Shown piece after piece: positions 1-13,440 of a stretch of DNA of 64,000 nucleotides (position 1 is the first letter of the stretch; each line of letters starts with the position of its first letter). The notes under the pieces were generated by a model, which was not told the DNA's origin, made no database searches, and worked only from the letters and a program-made list of their open reading frames with translations. The translations under genes and the position numbers were made by a program. The stretch lies in the NCBI GenBank assembly GCA_032622095.1, contig CP136061.1, forward strand, positions 171,247,107 through 171,311,106, in the 5' to 3' direction. The DNA is from Siphonodentalium dalli. Its lineage: Eukaryota; Mollusca; Scaphopoda; Gadilida; Siphonodentaliidae.

Positions 1-3000
1 TCCTCAATGTGTACGATGATTGCGTAAACAACAGCATGCTCGTGTTATAAAAGTTTTGCTTCTGTTTACATAACACAACGCAATCATATTGGTTAATCAC
101 ACAAACATTATATAAACGCTCTTCGTGATTTCCATATAAGAAATATAGTAACAAACAACGCTCTTTATGCTTACCATATCCGGATATATACAAAAGTCAG
201 GAAACGTAACGTAAAGTTTATGCCATAGTTCTGTATGATATAACAACAAATTCTGCCTATATTTTACTATTTCTGTTTATGGCGGTTTTTGACGGAGCTG
301 AATATTTTAACAGCATACCCACCGCCAAAGACAGCCCGTATCTTTAATATGAGCAATAAAAGATGTTTTTTTATTAATACCAAATGCTCTCACCATACCC
401 AGAAGCTGCACGTTGCATGGAAAATGATATATTGAGATGTCTGCCTAAGGTAGGATTATTTCAAGAGTCTCCCGAATGTCGTTTCATGTTGTTAGGTATA
501 TGTATATCATTACATGGTATTGGTTATAATAATTAAAGGCACGGGCGGCGTTCGTTGCAGAACTATTCATATGTGATCAAATCGCCACCAACAGATGGAA
601 TATTAAAATATATATAGCTTTGTCGAGATGTCTCCCTAAGGTCGGATTATTTCAAGAGTCTCCCTAATGTCGTTAATGTTGTTAGCTATATGTATATGTA
701 TATGAGTACATGGCATTGGTTATAATAATTAATGGCACGGGCGGTGTTCGTTGCATAAATATTAATATGTGGTCAAATCGCCACCAACAGATGGAATATT
801 AAAATATGTACAGTTTTGTTCATATGCAAACGTAATCAGCGCACGAATAGTGTATTGTCCTCAATGTGTACGATGATTGCGTAAACAACAGCATGCTCGT
901 GTTACCGAAGTTTTGCTTCTGTTTACATAACACAACGCAATCATATTGGTTAATCACACAAACATTATATAAACGCTCTTCATTACTTCCATATAAGAAA
1001 AATAGTAACAAATAACGCTCTTTATGCTTACCATATCCGGATCTATACAAAAGTCAGGAAACGTAACGGTTTTTTCCTTTAGTTTGCACAACAAAGTGAA
1101 AACAATTGACAATAACATACTGTTTATGCCATATTTCTGTATGATATAAAAAACAACAAATTCTGCCTATATTTTACTATTTCTGTTTATGGCGGTTTTT
1201 GACGGAGATGAATATTTTAACAGCATACCCACCGCCAACACCGCCCGTATCTATAATATGAGCAATAAAAGATGTTTTTTATTAATACCAAATGCTCTCA
1301 CCATACCCAGAAGCTGCACGTTGCATGGAAAATGATATATTGAGATGTCTGTCTAAGGTCGGATTATTTCAAGAGTCTCCCGAATGTCGTTTCATGTTGT
1401 TAGGTATATGTATATCATTACATGGTATTGGTTATAATAGTTAAAGGCACGGGCGGCGTTCGTTGCAGAACTATTCATATGTGATCAAATCGCCACCAAC
1501 AGATGGAATATTAAAATATATATAGCTGTGTCGAGATGTCTCCCTAAGGTCGGATTATTTCAAGAGTCTACCTAATGTCGTTAATTTTGTTAGCTATATG
1601 TATATGTATATCAGTACATGGCATTGGTTATAATAATTAAAGGCACGGGCGGTGTTCGTTGCAGAAATATTAATATGTGGTCAAATCGCCACCAACAGAT
1701 GGAATATTAAAATATATGCAGTTTTGTTCATATGCAAACGTAATCAGCGCATGAATAGTGTATTGCCCTCAATGTGTACGATGATTGCGTAAACAGCATG
1801 CTCGTGTTACAGAAGTTTTCCTTCTGTTTACATAACACAACGCAATCATATTGGTTAATCACACAAACATTATATAAACGCTCTTCATTATTTCCATATA
1901 AGAAAAATAGTAACAAAAAACGCTCTTTATGCTTACCATATCCGGATCTATACAAAAGTCAGGAAACGTAACGGTTTTTCCTTTTGTTTGCACAACAAAG
2001 TGAAAACAATTGACAACAACATACTGTTTATGCCATATTTCTGTATGATATAACAACAAATTCTGCCTATATTTTACTATTTCTGTTTATGGCGGTTTTT
2101 GACGGAGATGAATATTTTAACAGCATACCCAACACCGCCCGTATCTTTAATATGAGCAATAAAAGATGTGTTTTTATTATTATTAATACCAAATGCTCTC
2201 ACCATACCCAGAAGCTGCGCGTTGCATGGAAAATGATATATTGAGATGTCTCCCTAAGGTCGGATTATTTCAAGAGTCTACCTAATGTCGTTAATTTTGT
2301 TAGCTATATGTATATGTATATCAGTACATGGCATTGGTTATAATAATTAAAGGCACGGGCGGTGTTCGTTGCAGAAATATTAATATGTGGTCAAATCGCC
2401 ACCAACAGATGGAATATTAAAATATGTACAGTTTTGTTCAGATGCAAACGTAATCAGCCCGTGAATAGTGTATTGTCCTCAATGTGTACGATGATTGCGT
2501 AAACAACAGCATGCTCGTGTTACGGAAGTTTTGCTTCTGTTTACATAACACAACGCAATTATAGTGGTTAATCACACAAACATTATATAAACGCTCTTTA
2601 GTATTTCCATATAAGGAAAGTAGTAACAAAAAACGCTCTTTATGTTTACCATATCCGGATCTAAATAAAACCTAGGAAAGGTAACGTTGTTTGCTTTTGT
2701 TTACGTAACACATTTGACGGATGTGAATATGTTAGTAGCATGCCCACCGCCGACACTGGCCGTATCTTTTATATAGCAATAAAAGATTTTTTGTTCGTTT
2801 GATATCAAATGCTCTCACCATAACCAGAAGCTTTACGTTGCATAGAAAATGATATATCGAGATGTCTCGCCATCAACATATGGAATATTAAAGCATTGTT
2901 CATATGCAAACACAATGGGGCGTAAATAGTGTATTGTGTAATAGTATGCTGTCTTCAATGTGTGCGATGATTGCCAACACCGCCCGTATCTTTGATATAG

Positions 3001-3230
3001 CAATAAAAGATGTTTATTTTTTCGATTAATAACAAATGCCCTCACCTTACCCAGAAGCTACGCGTTGCATAGAAAATGATATATCGAGATTCTCCATAAG
3101 GTCGGATTATTTCAAGAGTCTCCCAAAGGTTTATGGCTGTTTTTGACGGAGGTGAATATTTTAACAGCATACCCACTGCCAACGCCGCCCGTATCTTTAA
3201 TATAGCAATAAGCAGTTATCAACGTACGAT
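1..3230. repeat. Tandem array of degenerate TTAA-MITE units (0.7-0.9 kb)
   Basis: The same landmark (TCCTCAATGTGTACGATGAT) recurs at 1, 858, 1768 and 2476, so the units are about 857, 910 and 708 bp long and head to tail. Unit ends look like the MITE termini seen elsewhere: TTAAAGGCACGGGCGG on one side and CCGCCCGTATCTTTAA on the other. Small reading frames in the array are fragments of this repeat with no protein-like features. The last unit (about 2,650-3,230) is more diverged and internally deleted. Confidence 0.85.
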
Positions 3231-4739
3231 ATCTCCATTCGTCGTTTATTTACATGTCTTCATGGCATATGACACTTTCCGACAAACACTTTAAGGACAT
3301 TTCTAACGGGACAATGTTTTCGTTTGAAACGTGTGGGGGAGGGGTTGTGTGTCTTTGTTCAGTCATATACTCATTGTAGCAAATGAACACACCCAGCTTC
3401 ATATGTCGAGTTGTTTGTAGATGCGATCGCGAATCGCGATGGAGAGTTCAAACAATAATGAATATTTCATAATTACCCTCTAATTTGGTTGTTAAAAATA
3501 GATAATGACGACGTGTGCATAGATACATTATCAGACAACAAGTGATCATTGAGCGCTAAACGTTTTAGTTGATTGTTCGATCGTTTTGTAATTATAATAA
3601 GCTGGATGCGTGCCGGGCCACATCGTTTGCGCCACCCAGACCTTGCTTTTTGACGCTGTTAGGAGACAATATTCAGAAGAAAATACTAAATGCTTGCATA
3701 TAGAAATGAAATTGATGAGCGTTTGTACATGTATGGTTTAAAATGAAAGAATCAATCGCCGACCCACCCATGGCGATAAAGATGCCATTGTTGGATAAAT
3801 GGGCTAAATTTGTCAGATTTTCTAGTGATGGTAAACGGGGGTATTGTATCGATCCCCTTGACTTTAATAATACTACCGTACTATTAACGTAAAACGTGCA
3901 TCCAAACTGCCTCTATCCGAGTACATGTATAATAGGGACAGCGCATAGAGGCCGTTTGGATGAATGGAATGGGAGCGGAGCGCGTTGCAAGTCCATGTGC
4001 ACTGGTTAATATATTAATTTCCACTTTAGCTAACAACTTGCCTGATTGCCAACAAATGCATACAGGGCAATTGGCTGCATGATATTATATTGTCCTTATG
4101 AAGGCAGCTTGGGGAGGTGCGGTCCGTGTCATGTTTATGTTGCGCACTTGGCAGAACCGGCCGTATATAGGTGAACAATGCTGTTCTCGCTCGAGCTACC
4201 GAGATTGGAACACCTGTATATACATACATGTCTATTCTGCACGAGAGCATTTACCGGTATTGCATCATTTGGTTAATGATTTATTTTGGTCTAATTATAC
4301 CAAATGTGCTTGTCCCTATAAACATGCTGATGTCAACTTCCATGTACCATGCCATGACCAATGTCCCAATTGTATGGATTGTATCCAGTGCTAAATTATT
4401 TAACGACAAAATCCGACCAAGATATGCACCAGAGAACATGTTTTGCCGGACGACGCCAAATGCAAGTTATTTGTTTTCTCCCTCAACCAGATAACTTATA
4501 TTAACCGAGGGCGTTTTGTAATAATGTCGTTTGGTCCCAAAAGGTTTGTCCTACTGTTTGTTTTCTTCCTGAGGGGGTTTTGTCAGAGTACCATGACAAG
4601 ATATCTGGACATCAATTCAAATTCAGATGTTTATTGAACATGGATTATCATCAGAATAAAATGAAAATATAACAATGATGACGATTTTATAAAAAAAAAA
4701 AACAATGATGACGACTTACATAACATATAATCAAATAAC
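3231..4739. other. Gene-free stretch with one hairpin
   Basis: I find no supported gene. The open frames of 75-107 codons at 4,026-4,637 overlap on both strands and show no recognisable motif. The only clear structure is the inverted repeat at 3899-3962. Confidence 0.5.
3899..3962. repeat. 18-bp stem inverted repeat
   Basis: Left arm 3899-3916 (CATCCAAACTGCCTCTAT) pairs with right arm 3945-3962 with one mismatch, leaving a 28-nt loop. It could be a small hairpin or a MITE relic. Confidence 0.7.
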
Positions 4740-5199
4740 TTAAAGGCACGGGAGGCCTTAATTGTCGAAAATATTCATATCTGTTCCAAACACCGTAAAC
4801 AGAAAAACATTAACACGCTTAGTGTTCAATGCATATATACCATGACAATCGCGTAAACAACAGTATGTTATCATAAAGATCTACTATATTTTATCTGAAC
4901 AAGAGCCTGGTTGTGTTACAGAAGACAGCACAATGCTGCTGGCTAATCACACACAAATGGTATAAACGCTCTTTATTAGTTCCATATCAGGAATTCACAA
5001 ACAAAGAACGCTCTTTATGTTTACCATAATAATATAAACAAACACCAGAAAAGTAACTGTTTATGCTTTTTTTTTTTTACATAACAATGGTCAAACATAT
5101 GTCTACATTTTGATGTTCTTTCTGTTTGTGCCGGTTTTTGACGGGTGGAAACATTTTGACAGGATATATACCCACCGCCAAGGCCTCCCGTACCTTTAA
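4740..5199. mobile_element. MITE, TTAA-flanked, 452 bp
   Basis: TTAA at 4740-4743 and at 5196-5199 flank an element whose ends are inverted repeats: AGGCACGGGAGGCCTT on the left, and AGGTACGGGAGGCCTT read from the right end. A TTAA target duplication is typical of the piggyBac superfamily (established knowledge). The interior carries the AACGCTCTTTAT motif shared with other copies. There is no coding capacity. Confidence 0.85.
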
Positions 5200-5606
5200 A
5201 CGTAGAACTGGATAGCTTCTATCTCATGACATGACTAGACTACTTTGTGGCACATGAGGGGTTTCTGAATTATGACGTAGACAGGACACCGATAATGATG
5301 AATGTTCACTAATCCTGATATGGCACCAGAGATAAAATGGGAAATAAACAGTATCCGTTATCATGAAAGCCCTTGTTGCACTTCCATCCGAACTGTGTGG
5401 TGAACCATTGACCGATTTAATTTGGATATGGCTCAACATGAGCATTATGCCAAAGTTATATTTGTCCCAGGAAAACTACGAAAACCAACAGCGTCTGTCC
5501 GAGTGTGCGTCATTTCGTCCGTGCATGCGCATTTTGGTTTGCGAACGATAACTTTAGTAACGTTAAAATTGTATTAATTTTCTGCGCATGTTTTATCTCT
5601 TTACTC

Positions 5607-5735
5607 CCCATAAGCGTCCCTGGACGCTTTTGCACTATTTCCACATAAGCGCACGTGGACGCCTCGCAACATATCCCCAGACGCGCATAAGAGCGCGTTA
5701 CCAGACTTCCACACAAGCGCCCTATAGAGCGCCAC
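5607..5735. repeat. Four ~35-bp repeats, each holding a GC-rich palindrome
   Basis: Palindromic cores lie at 5611-5629 (AAGCGTCC...GGACGCTT), 5646-5663, 5681-5698 (ACGCGC...GCGCGT) and 5715-5731, spaced about 35 bp apart. They sit 190-310 bp upstream of the piggyBac transposase start. They could be subterminal transposase-binding repeats or promoter elements; this is inference. Confidence 0.6.
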
Positions 5736-5923
5736 ACTATAGGCCCAGACTGTACTAATGAGTTCGCCCCTATGCCCCCGCTTTTGCTATGTTTCTAATC
5801 GAGACCACCCGGTTATGTCAACTCGTTATTTGCCTATCTAATAACAATAAACGTGGCACCGTGTGCATCGCGCGCGACACATGCTGTGTTACTTGGGTAC
5901 CATTCTAAGTATTTACGAACAAC

Positions 5924-7580
5924 ATGGCTGCAACATTTTCGAAACAGCAAGTGATCGACATGTTAATGGGAGATGATAGCGATTTTAGCGGAGATTGCGG
6001 TTCCTCGTCATCAGAAGATTCAGACGACGATTACTCTGCCCCTGCTACCAGCGACAATGTGACCTCCATCGATGATAGCAGCTTGAATAATAACCCGATT
6101 GGCTGGTCAAATAAACTTCGAAAGGTATCACTTCAGCCATTTACCCAAAGGACAGGGCCAGTTATACCAGATGAATTCGATACTGATACAGCAACAGCTT
6201 TGGAATATTTCAATTTTATGTTCTCGCCATCGAAGTATGCCGAAATAGCCAGGCATACTAACAACTATGCCAAATGGAAAATGGAAGAAAAGGGCGAGAC
6301 TGATAAATACTGGTCTGATCTTTCGGAACTAGAACTTCGGGCGTACATCGGTATGAACATCATGATGGGTGTGAATGACCTTCCCTCATACAAGCAGTAC
6401 TGGTCACATGATGAGTTTATCTGAAACGCCGGCATCAGCAAAGTTATGAATCGGCGCAGATTTGAAAAAATCACAGAATACTTCCACGTCAGTGACCGAG
6501 AGAGCGAACCTGCTAAAGGGACAGATTCGTACGATCCACTATATAAGGTTCGCGACATCATCGACTCATCACTAACAACATTGAAATCGTGTTACTTGCC
6601 TTCGCAATATATATCTGTCGACGAAGGAATGATAAAATGGACAAGCATCTCCTACAAGCAATACATGCCGGCAAAACCAATAAAACGAGGGATCAAAATA
6701 TGGATGATGTACGATGCCACCAATGCCTATACCTGTTAAACTTTGAAGTATACCTCGGAAAGCATTATTTCAAACCGTCTGGAAAAGGTCTCGGGTATCA
6801 TCGGATTTGTGTGACAAAACTTACTGTTTGTTCTTTGATAACTATTTTACGAGTGTGCACCTCATGCAGGACTTACTAAACGATGGGTTTTACTCGTGTG
6901 GCACCGTTTGGCAGAACAGGAAAGGATTCCCGAAGGATTTACAGCGACTGAAGAAAATGAATCGAGGTGACTATAACACTAGACAGGATGGCGAATTTCT
7001 CACGGCAACGGTATGGCAGGACAAGAAACAAGTGTTCACCCTTAGCACGATGACTGACCCAACGACAGATATCATGGCTAATCGGCGCCAGGGAAAAACA
7101 ATTTTTGAAGTGACTCAGCCGATGAGCATATTCATGTACAACAAGTACATGAATGGTGTTGACAAACATGATCAGTTGGGGATGACGTATCTCCTCGGTC
7201 GCGAAAGGAAAAAAGCATGGAAATGCATATTCTGGTTGGTCGCCAATTCATCAATAGTTAACAGTTTCATCTTGTTCAAAGAAACATCAAAGAGACATAA
7301 TTCTAAGAAGGTGTTCACGCATATGGATTTTAGGATTGAACTGGCTCATCAACTGATTGCAGGATATTCTTCTAGAAAACTCAAAGCACAAGAAGAGCCA
7401 CGTGCCCTCAATATATCACAAGAAAACTCAAACGGACACGTGTCCACACACATGGGACGCAAGAACCGATGTCGGGTTCATCTGAACTCAAAAGAAAGAA
7501 AAGAAACTGTATTTGGTTGCAAACTCTCCAATGTTCATCTATGTAAGGACGGTTGCCATTTCAAGTATCATTGTAGTTGA
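5924..7580 (+). pseudogene. piggyBac-family transposase, broken by one stop and two frameshifts
   Basis: This is a DDD transposase gene of the piggyBac (DDE_Tnp_1_7) family. It opens at ATG 5924 with an acidic Ser/Asp-rich N-terminus typical of the family. An in-frame TGA at 6422-6424 interrupts it, and the same frame continues to 6739. The homologous reading then moves to a second frame (about 6740-6800, NFEVYLGK) and a third from about 6807 to the TGA ending at 7580. The three expected catalytic aspartates are visible: VDEGMIKW (about 6616), FFDNYF (about 6829) and NGVDKHDQ (about 7152). The cysteine-rich C-terminal domain (CRV...C...LC...C...H) is present near 7470-7573. Total length, about 550 codons, is normal. 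I could not identify terminal repeats belonging to this copy. It lies between two TTAA-flanked MITEs, and a relative could mobilise them. Confidence 0.92.
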
Positions 7581-7823
7581 ACGTTCCGAACAATTATGGA
7601 TTATGGTTATGAGATATATAATGCATGGACATCACAGAGAACCCAATGTGTATCTACTGTATATTGCTATACTCAGTTAACATTCAAACTATCCAATTAT
7701 ATTAATTGTTCACGCAACACATTTCATGATATAATTTCAAATTTGGTGAAATGCACGATTTGACTCAGTTATTATTTCAAACCAAATTATAACATTCAAA
7801 AACAAATTTATTGCGAAATATTT

Positions 7824-8375
7824 TTAAAGATACGGGCGGCGTTCGCGGTGGGTATGGTGTTAAAACATTCATATCCTTGAAAAACCACCATAAACAGAAG
7901 GAATAGTAAGATATGGACATACCTTGTTCTTATACCAATCAGAAATATGGCATAAACGGTATGTTATTGTCAATTTGTTCCCCTTTGTTATGTAAACAAA
8001 AGCAAACAAATTACGTTTCATTGCTTTTGTTTAGATCTGGATATGACACACATAAAGCGCGTTGTTTGTTACTGTTTTCCTGATAGGGAAATCATAAAGA
8101 GCGTTTATATCATTTTTGTATGAATAACCAATAGAATTTCGGTCTGTTATGTTATTTACGTACACCATTGTACGTCTTGACGACAATACACTATTTACGC
8201 GCTGATTATGTTTGGCATATGAGTTGAACTGTATATACATGATATATCAGTACACGGCATTGGTTATAATAATTAAAGACACGGGCGTATATACATGTAT
8301 GTTGGCGTTCATTCTGTTGATGCCGATTTGAACAAATATAAATATTTCTGCAACGGATGTCGCCCGTGACTTTAA
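7824..8375. mobile_element. MITE, TTAA-flanked, 544 bp
   Basis: TTAA at 7824-7827 and 8372-8375 bracket inverted ends AGATACGGGCGGC and AGTCACGGGCGAC (read inward). The interior carries CATAAAGAGCGTTTATATCA and CGTACACCATTGTACGTC, which recur in the copies at 32.3, 38.4, 42.2 and 52.4 kb. Non-coding. Confidence 0.85.
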
Positions 8376-10290
8376 TAATGGTTGCATTAGTTGAAAATCG
8401 ACTATAACCAAGATCGCTATTTGCGTCGTTTTAGAAACACCAGCGCAGTTATTATTATATTTTTCAAAAATATATATGTTCTTGAATGTTTTTGTTTTAT
8501 CAAATCGATCTAGTTATCCAATCACCTTGAAAATTACAACTTTAGAAAAATAACGGTACTTTTTCGTAACGGAATTAGTTTGACCTACCCGCATCATAGC
8601 AATTCAACATGACCACCGGCATCATAGTATATTAGCATGCCCACTTGACCAGGGGTGGACACGCGACAGCTCAGCTACAGTTATGTATTATTGTTTCAAA
8701 CCGCTTAACATTAAATGGCTGGTGTTACATGCATGTTTCAGTCGGACGTTATGTTACAATTTGCTTGATCGAAGAGTTCACAAACTATTTTCTCAAACAT
8801 GTTTGGTTTTTGAGTAAAAGGAAATATCTATATCAATACAATGTGTACATTGTGCGGTCCTTTTTCTGATAATGTTGGTATATGTTTCTGGTGTTTCTGA
8901 CGTATGTGATAACATAGTGTGTAATCGTACACCTATATACCCGTATATGGATTGTTTCAAATTTCTCTTATATTATATAATGCGGCTAAATTTTAAATGG
9001 TGATGCCATACAGTGTTTGCACGAAGATGAACTTCCAAGCACGACGTGTTATATAATAGGTGTTTTCGACGTCGAAATCAAAGTTGATATTGAGTAATTA
9101 GACAACGCGCCATAAAACCAATGACATACACGTATACCTATGATCCAGCCTGCATCACGATTACCATTGATTTGTGCTAATAAATCAGAAGCCGTGCGGT
9201 ATATACACGTAAGCATTACGCACTCTGGAAGCGGAACATACTTATGTATGTACAGCGAATTACCAATGAATAATAATTATAATTGAATTGTATGTGTATG
9301 TTCTATATTTCTGTTAACTGTTACATTTGCATGTTAGTTTATAGTAATAAACAATCACAAACATCACTATTCTGAAAATATATTTTAAAACCTTACTTGA
9401 ATTTCGTCGCGTTATTTTGGCTGAACGAAATAGAGGATATCTAGCGTTCTGAATTGATACCGGACAAATATATTTGATTATTTTCGCGACCGACTAGCTG
9501 CACTTTTCGCCAGCGGAAATACATTTGTTCTGGCAGTAACAACAGAAACTCATTATCGCCAGAAACAATGTACATGCGTTGACGACAAGTTGGTCGCGAA
9601 ATTAAGTCCTTAAGCCATATCATGAGATATTTCTGGTATTAATTATGAGAAGAAAACAAAACACATTTGCTTTGAATTGTTTACAAAATACTTTTGGGAG
9701 TTGGTGACTTTCCAAAATAAGACGAGTCTAAATCCTGAACAAGGATCATTTGTATAAGACCTATTTTATTGTCACAATGTGACATTCGTGTGCAAACACG
9801 TCGTGGTCACTTCAACCCATGTAATCTGAGTAAATGATGAGATTTTGTATGGAATATTAAAAGAAACATTTCAGAGCTGACGAAACGCACAATACATATA
9901 GTTTGATATACTGATATTGAACTAATCCCAACAGAAATGTCGAAGATACTTGCTTGCCCAGGGCTCTTATACACAGGTGTCGATTTTCTCATATTACGAC
10001 ACACGTCCCGGCTTACGGTCATGATCCCCAGTTGGAGCTGTCACTCCAACAGCCTACCTTCACTGCGTCAACACAGTAACAGGTTTACCACCATTTATGG
10101 AGCAACGGGATACTTTCTGACAAGCCAAAACTTATGGGGAAATAGCGTCTGGTACTTGATATATGCCCGGGAACACACCGTCGGTATTATGTTATAGCTG
10201 CAGGGAGATGAAGGGGTGGCTTATACAGCTAGTGTGGGAACTAAAGAGTTAAATATCTTATAAATATGTTCAGTGCGTAAATACAATTCA
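8376..10290. other. Gene-free AT-rich stretch
   Basis: I see no gene, RNA or clear repeat here. Open frames up to 86 codons (for example 9937-10197) have no recognisable features. Confidence 0.45.
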
Positions 10291-10299
10291 AGTTCGAAA

Positions 10300-10600
10300 A
10301 TGGGTTCGGTCCGAATCATTTTTTACTAAGTTATGACCCTTTTTACTTAAAACTTTCCAAATTTGAGATTTCTCGATAAATTTAAATTGGGCTGTTTGGT
10401 CTGAAGGAAATGTGTATGTTAGCTGTTTAGTGCCAAATACAGGTCTATGCTAAGGGTTTGTTTCGAATAAGTTTTACTGAGTTCTGGCCCATTTTAGAGT
10501 AAGGATTTTCCAAATTTGAGGTTTCTGGATAACTCAAGTTTTGGTTATTTGATCGGAACCAAATTTGATGTATGATTTTTCCAGTCATATTTTGTTACCA
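10300..10600. repeat. Two diverged ~151-bp tandem units
   Basis: TTTTACTAAGTTATGACCC at 10321 and TTTTACTGAGTTCTGGCCC at 10472 start matching segments, both continuing with TTTCCAAATTTGAG and ending with AAATGTGTATG / AATTTGATGTATG. Similar GAGTTATGGCCC-type repeats are common in mollusc genomes, to my recollection. Confidence 0.65.
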
Positions 10601-11259
10601 AGAAGACCCTTATCGCTTGTCCAGGATCATCTATAAATTCTGTCCTACTTTCTAGAAAGGCAATGCCCTAAATGAATCAAATTTAAAGGGGATATGTATA
10701 TTATTTAAAGGGGCATTGTCTCCTCAGTACGTATGTGGCTTATTTCATGCTGTATTAAATTGTAATGATGTTGAGAAAATACTATTGTATAAGTTACTTT
10801 AATATAATAGTAAATAAAATGCCATACAAAAACACTCATTGTCGAAGCAGTCAGTTGCTATTTGCAATATTGAAATACAGTATATCGAGTTTGAATATAC
10901 AAGCTCTGTTTAGTTGTTTTGAACAGAAAATTAGCTATGTGATTTTATTTATATATTACTTTTATAATAAAATACAGGTAGCCCACAATCGTGCTACAAT
11001 AAAGTAACCCAGTAAGTCATGAGTGTTTGTGAACCTGATTCTTTTCATGCAACTTTGTCTTGCGTGGGTTCGTGGAACTGGTTGTAATGAACATATTCTT
11101 TCTTAAACAATTAATGAATTTCTTTGCATATATATAGCATGGACACCAGTCAGAATAATTTTATTGGTGCCAACAACAATATCAGAAGGTGTATTAAACC
11201 ATTCGCAATGAATGTGTTATATAATTATTGTTTATTGACCTCCAAGTATGAAGAGCTAA

Positions 11260-12180
11260 CGAGTTATGTGGCTTATATTGACACGTATGAATACCTATAC
11301 AGTGAAAAATGGGTGGCATACAAAGTCAAATATAACTCTTTTGAGTAGTACTCATTAGGGGCAATAGCCTAACCTGTATATGCAATGCGTTGAAACCAGT
11401 TATTAGGGAGACATATATAACGAGCACGTACGTGTCTCCATAATCACGGTTTATCACCTATCAGTTAACTTGAGAAAGTTAATATTCCCACAATACCCGC
11501 GTTTGGCTTCTATATATATATGGACACGTATTTATATATATACAATAAATAAGTTGGTGGCAAACAAAGCCAAATATTACTCTTTTGAGTCGCAATCATT
11601 GGGGATAATAACATATAACGTGTACATATGCAATACGTTGCAGAAACATACATGCATGCTGGTTATCTTTGTCTCCTTAATAACTGTTTATTACGTATAA
11701 GTTAATCTGAGAAAGTTAATATTCCCACAATACCCATATAGTGGCTTCTATAGACACGTATGTATATCAATACAGTAACAAATGAGTGGCATACAAAACA
11801 AATATAACACTTTTGAGTTGTAATCTTTAAGGACAATAACCTAACATGCATATGCAATGCGTTGAAATCCGTCAATAGGGAGACACATATAACCAGCATG
11901 TACGTGTCTCCCTAATCATGGTTTATTACATATCAGTTAATTTGAGAAAGTTAATATTCCCACAGTGTCCACTATGTGGCTTCTATGGACACGAATTTAT
12001 ACCTATACAATAACAAATTGGGTGGCATACAAAGTCAAATATAAGTCTTTGAGTTGTCATCATTAGGGACAATAACCTAACGTGTATATGCAATGCGTTG
12101 AAAACAGTTATTGGGGAGACATATATAACCAGCGTGTACGCGTCTACCTAATCACAGTTTTTTTACCTATCAGTTATCAT
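11260..12180. repeat. Four ~240-bp tandem units with internal hairpins
   Basis: GTTAATATTCCCACA recurs at about 11476, 11716 and 11950, with an incomplete first unit upstream. Each unit contains TGGCTTCTATRGACACG, TGCAATGCGTTGAAA and a hairpin of the type TTAGGGAGACAYATATA...TGTCTCC.TAAT (11402-11446, 11875-11919, 12112-12152). Confidence 0.8.
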
Positions 12181-12609
12181 TTATTATATTAACTCGCCAC
12201 GTTATAGTACGGGGGAAAAAGTCATATTGTACTCCCAAATGTCATATTGGACTCCCGAGTGTACAATGCCACGTTATATTGGGACTCTGTGACGTAACGA
12301 ATTACCTATTGCGAAATAAACTGGTGAAATTGTGATGCGCGTACAACAGATTTAGCAAACGTTTCACTTCCGCGTTGAGTATTTTTTATTGCCGTGTTTA
12401 CTGTTCCAAATCAAATCATGCATACTGTGTGTTTCGTCATCACGGTTTCTACAAATAAAATGCGAGCGCACAATATCCATGTAACTTGTTAGTTTTTTAT
12501 CATTCTACATTTATATTTATCTGATTTAAAAAATAAAACAATGAAAATACTAGGCACACACACATAGTAACATACTGGTATATAAGCCTTTTATCAAAGT
12601 CGGAATGTC

Positions 12610-13440
12610 ATTTTGAAAAGATAAGAGATCACCCATGACTATCTTTAAACGATTTAGAATTTGGAAAGTTGACGCATAATTTGGTCGCCTATTATAAAAA
12701 ATAACCAAAAACAACCATGTCATCGATGACCTTTCACCTATTAAATGGCGATCGCGATCTTTAAAAAAAATCGTATTAGTAGCGAAAACAGGAATGCATG
12801 TTTACATAGCACGTGTCTAATTATCCCAGCTAATGGGATTTTATATTCGAGAACAGTTGAAGCTGCTTTCACAGACCTGCGGCGGACGCACAAGGCCAAC
12901 GCTATCGGGTTTGTGGCTGACCACTGGCACTGCGCATAAACCGATAGCCGCAGACACTGCACGCATGCGTCAGCCGCAGGTCTGTGAAATCAGCTTTAAC
13001 TTCAGACAGACAAAATTGCGACTACGACCTCCAAGTCATCTGGCCATGTGAACGGGTTCCAAACAATTATGTTTCGGGTGAAAAGGTCAGAGGTAGCAAA
13101 TTACTCTAAATGACGCGGAACGTGAAATGTTGACGCATCATTTTGTCGTATATTGCAATTTTAGAAGATATGAACACTTCAATTAAAACAAGTTGTAAAT
13201 TTTCAATGATCTTCCCACAACAATCATGTGATCGATTTTGCAAAAAAAATGTATTGGTAATCGCATTAGCTCAAATATGACTGTACGATTACACACCACA
13301 TGTCCCAGTTAGGCCAGATAAAGGGATTTTATAATCGACAACGGTTAAACCACAAGACAGACCACCACACTGTTGGTCCAACCAAATTGCGACCACGCCC
13401 TTTAGGCCATGTGTACGTGTGAACGGGTCCCAAACCATAT
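12610..13440. repeat. Diverged tandem duplication, first copy split by a palindromic MITE
   Basis: Copy A (about 12,660-13,070) and copy B (about 13,125-13,440) share, in order, GTTGACGCAT, a GATCGCGAT/GATCGATTTTGC segment, CCCAGYTA, GGGATTTTATA..TCGA, AAATTGCGACYACG and GGCCATGTG...GAACGGGT. Copy A is longer by the palindrome at 12856-13000, which copy B lacks. Confidence 0.6.
12856..13000. mobile_element. Palindromic MITE, ~145 bp
   Basis: The ends are inverted repeats of about 28 bp (GTTGAAGCTGCTTTCACAG at the left; GTTAAAGCTGATTTCACAG read from the right), followed by a weaker inner inversion around CTATCGG. It interrupts one of two tandem copies, as expected of an insertion. Confidence 0.7.

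Noticed and set aside
1-3230. Several 60-76-codon minus-strand frames of similar sequence (for example 820-1050 and 1728-1955)
   Set aside because: They are the same stretch of a tandem MITE unit, start in AT-rich repeat sequence and end without conserved features. They reflect repeat similarity, not a gene family.
4098-4637. Overlapping frames of 64-107 codons on the plus strand
   Set aside because: Three frames overlap each other and a minus-strand frame, with no motif, no codon bias visible and no conserved context.
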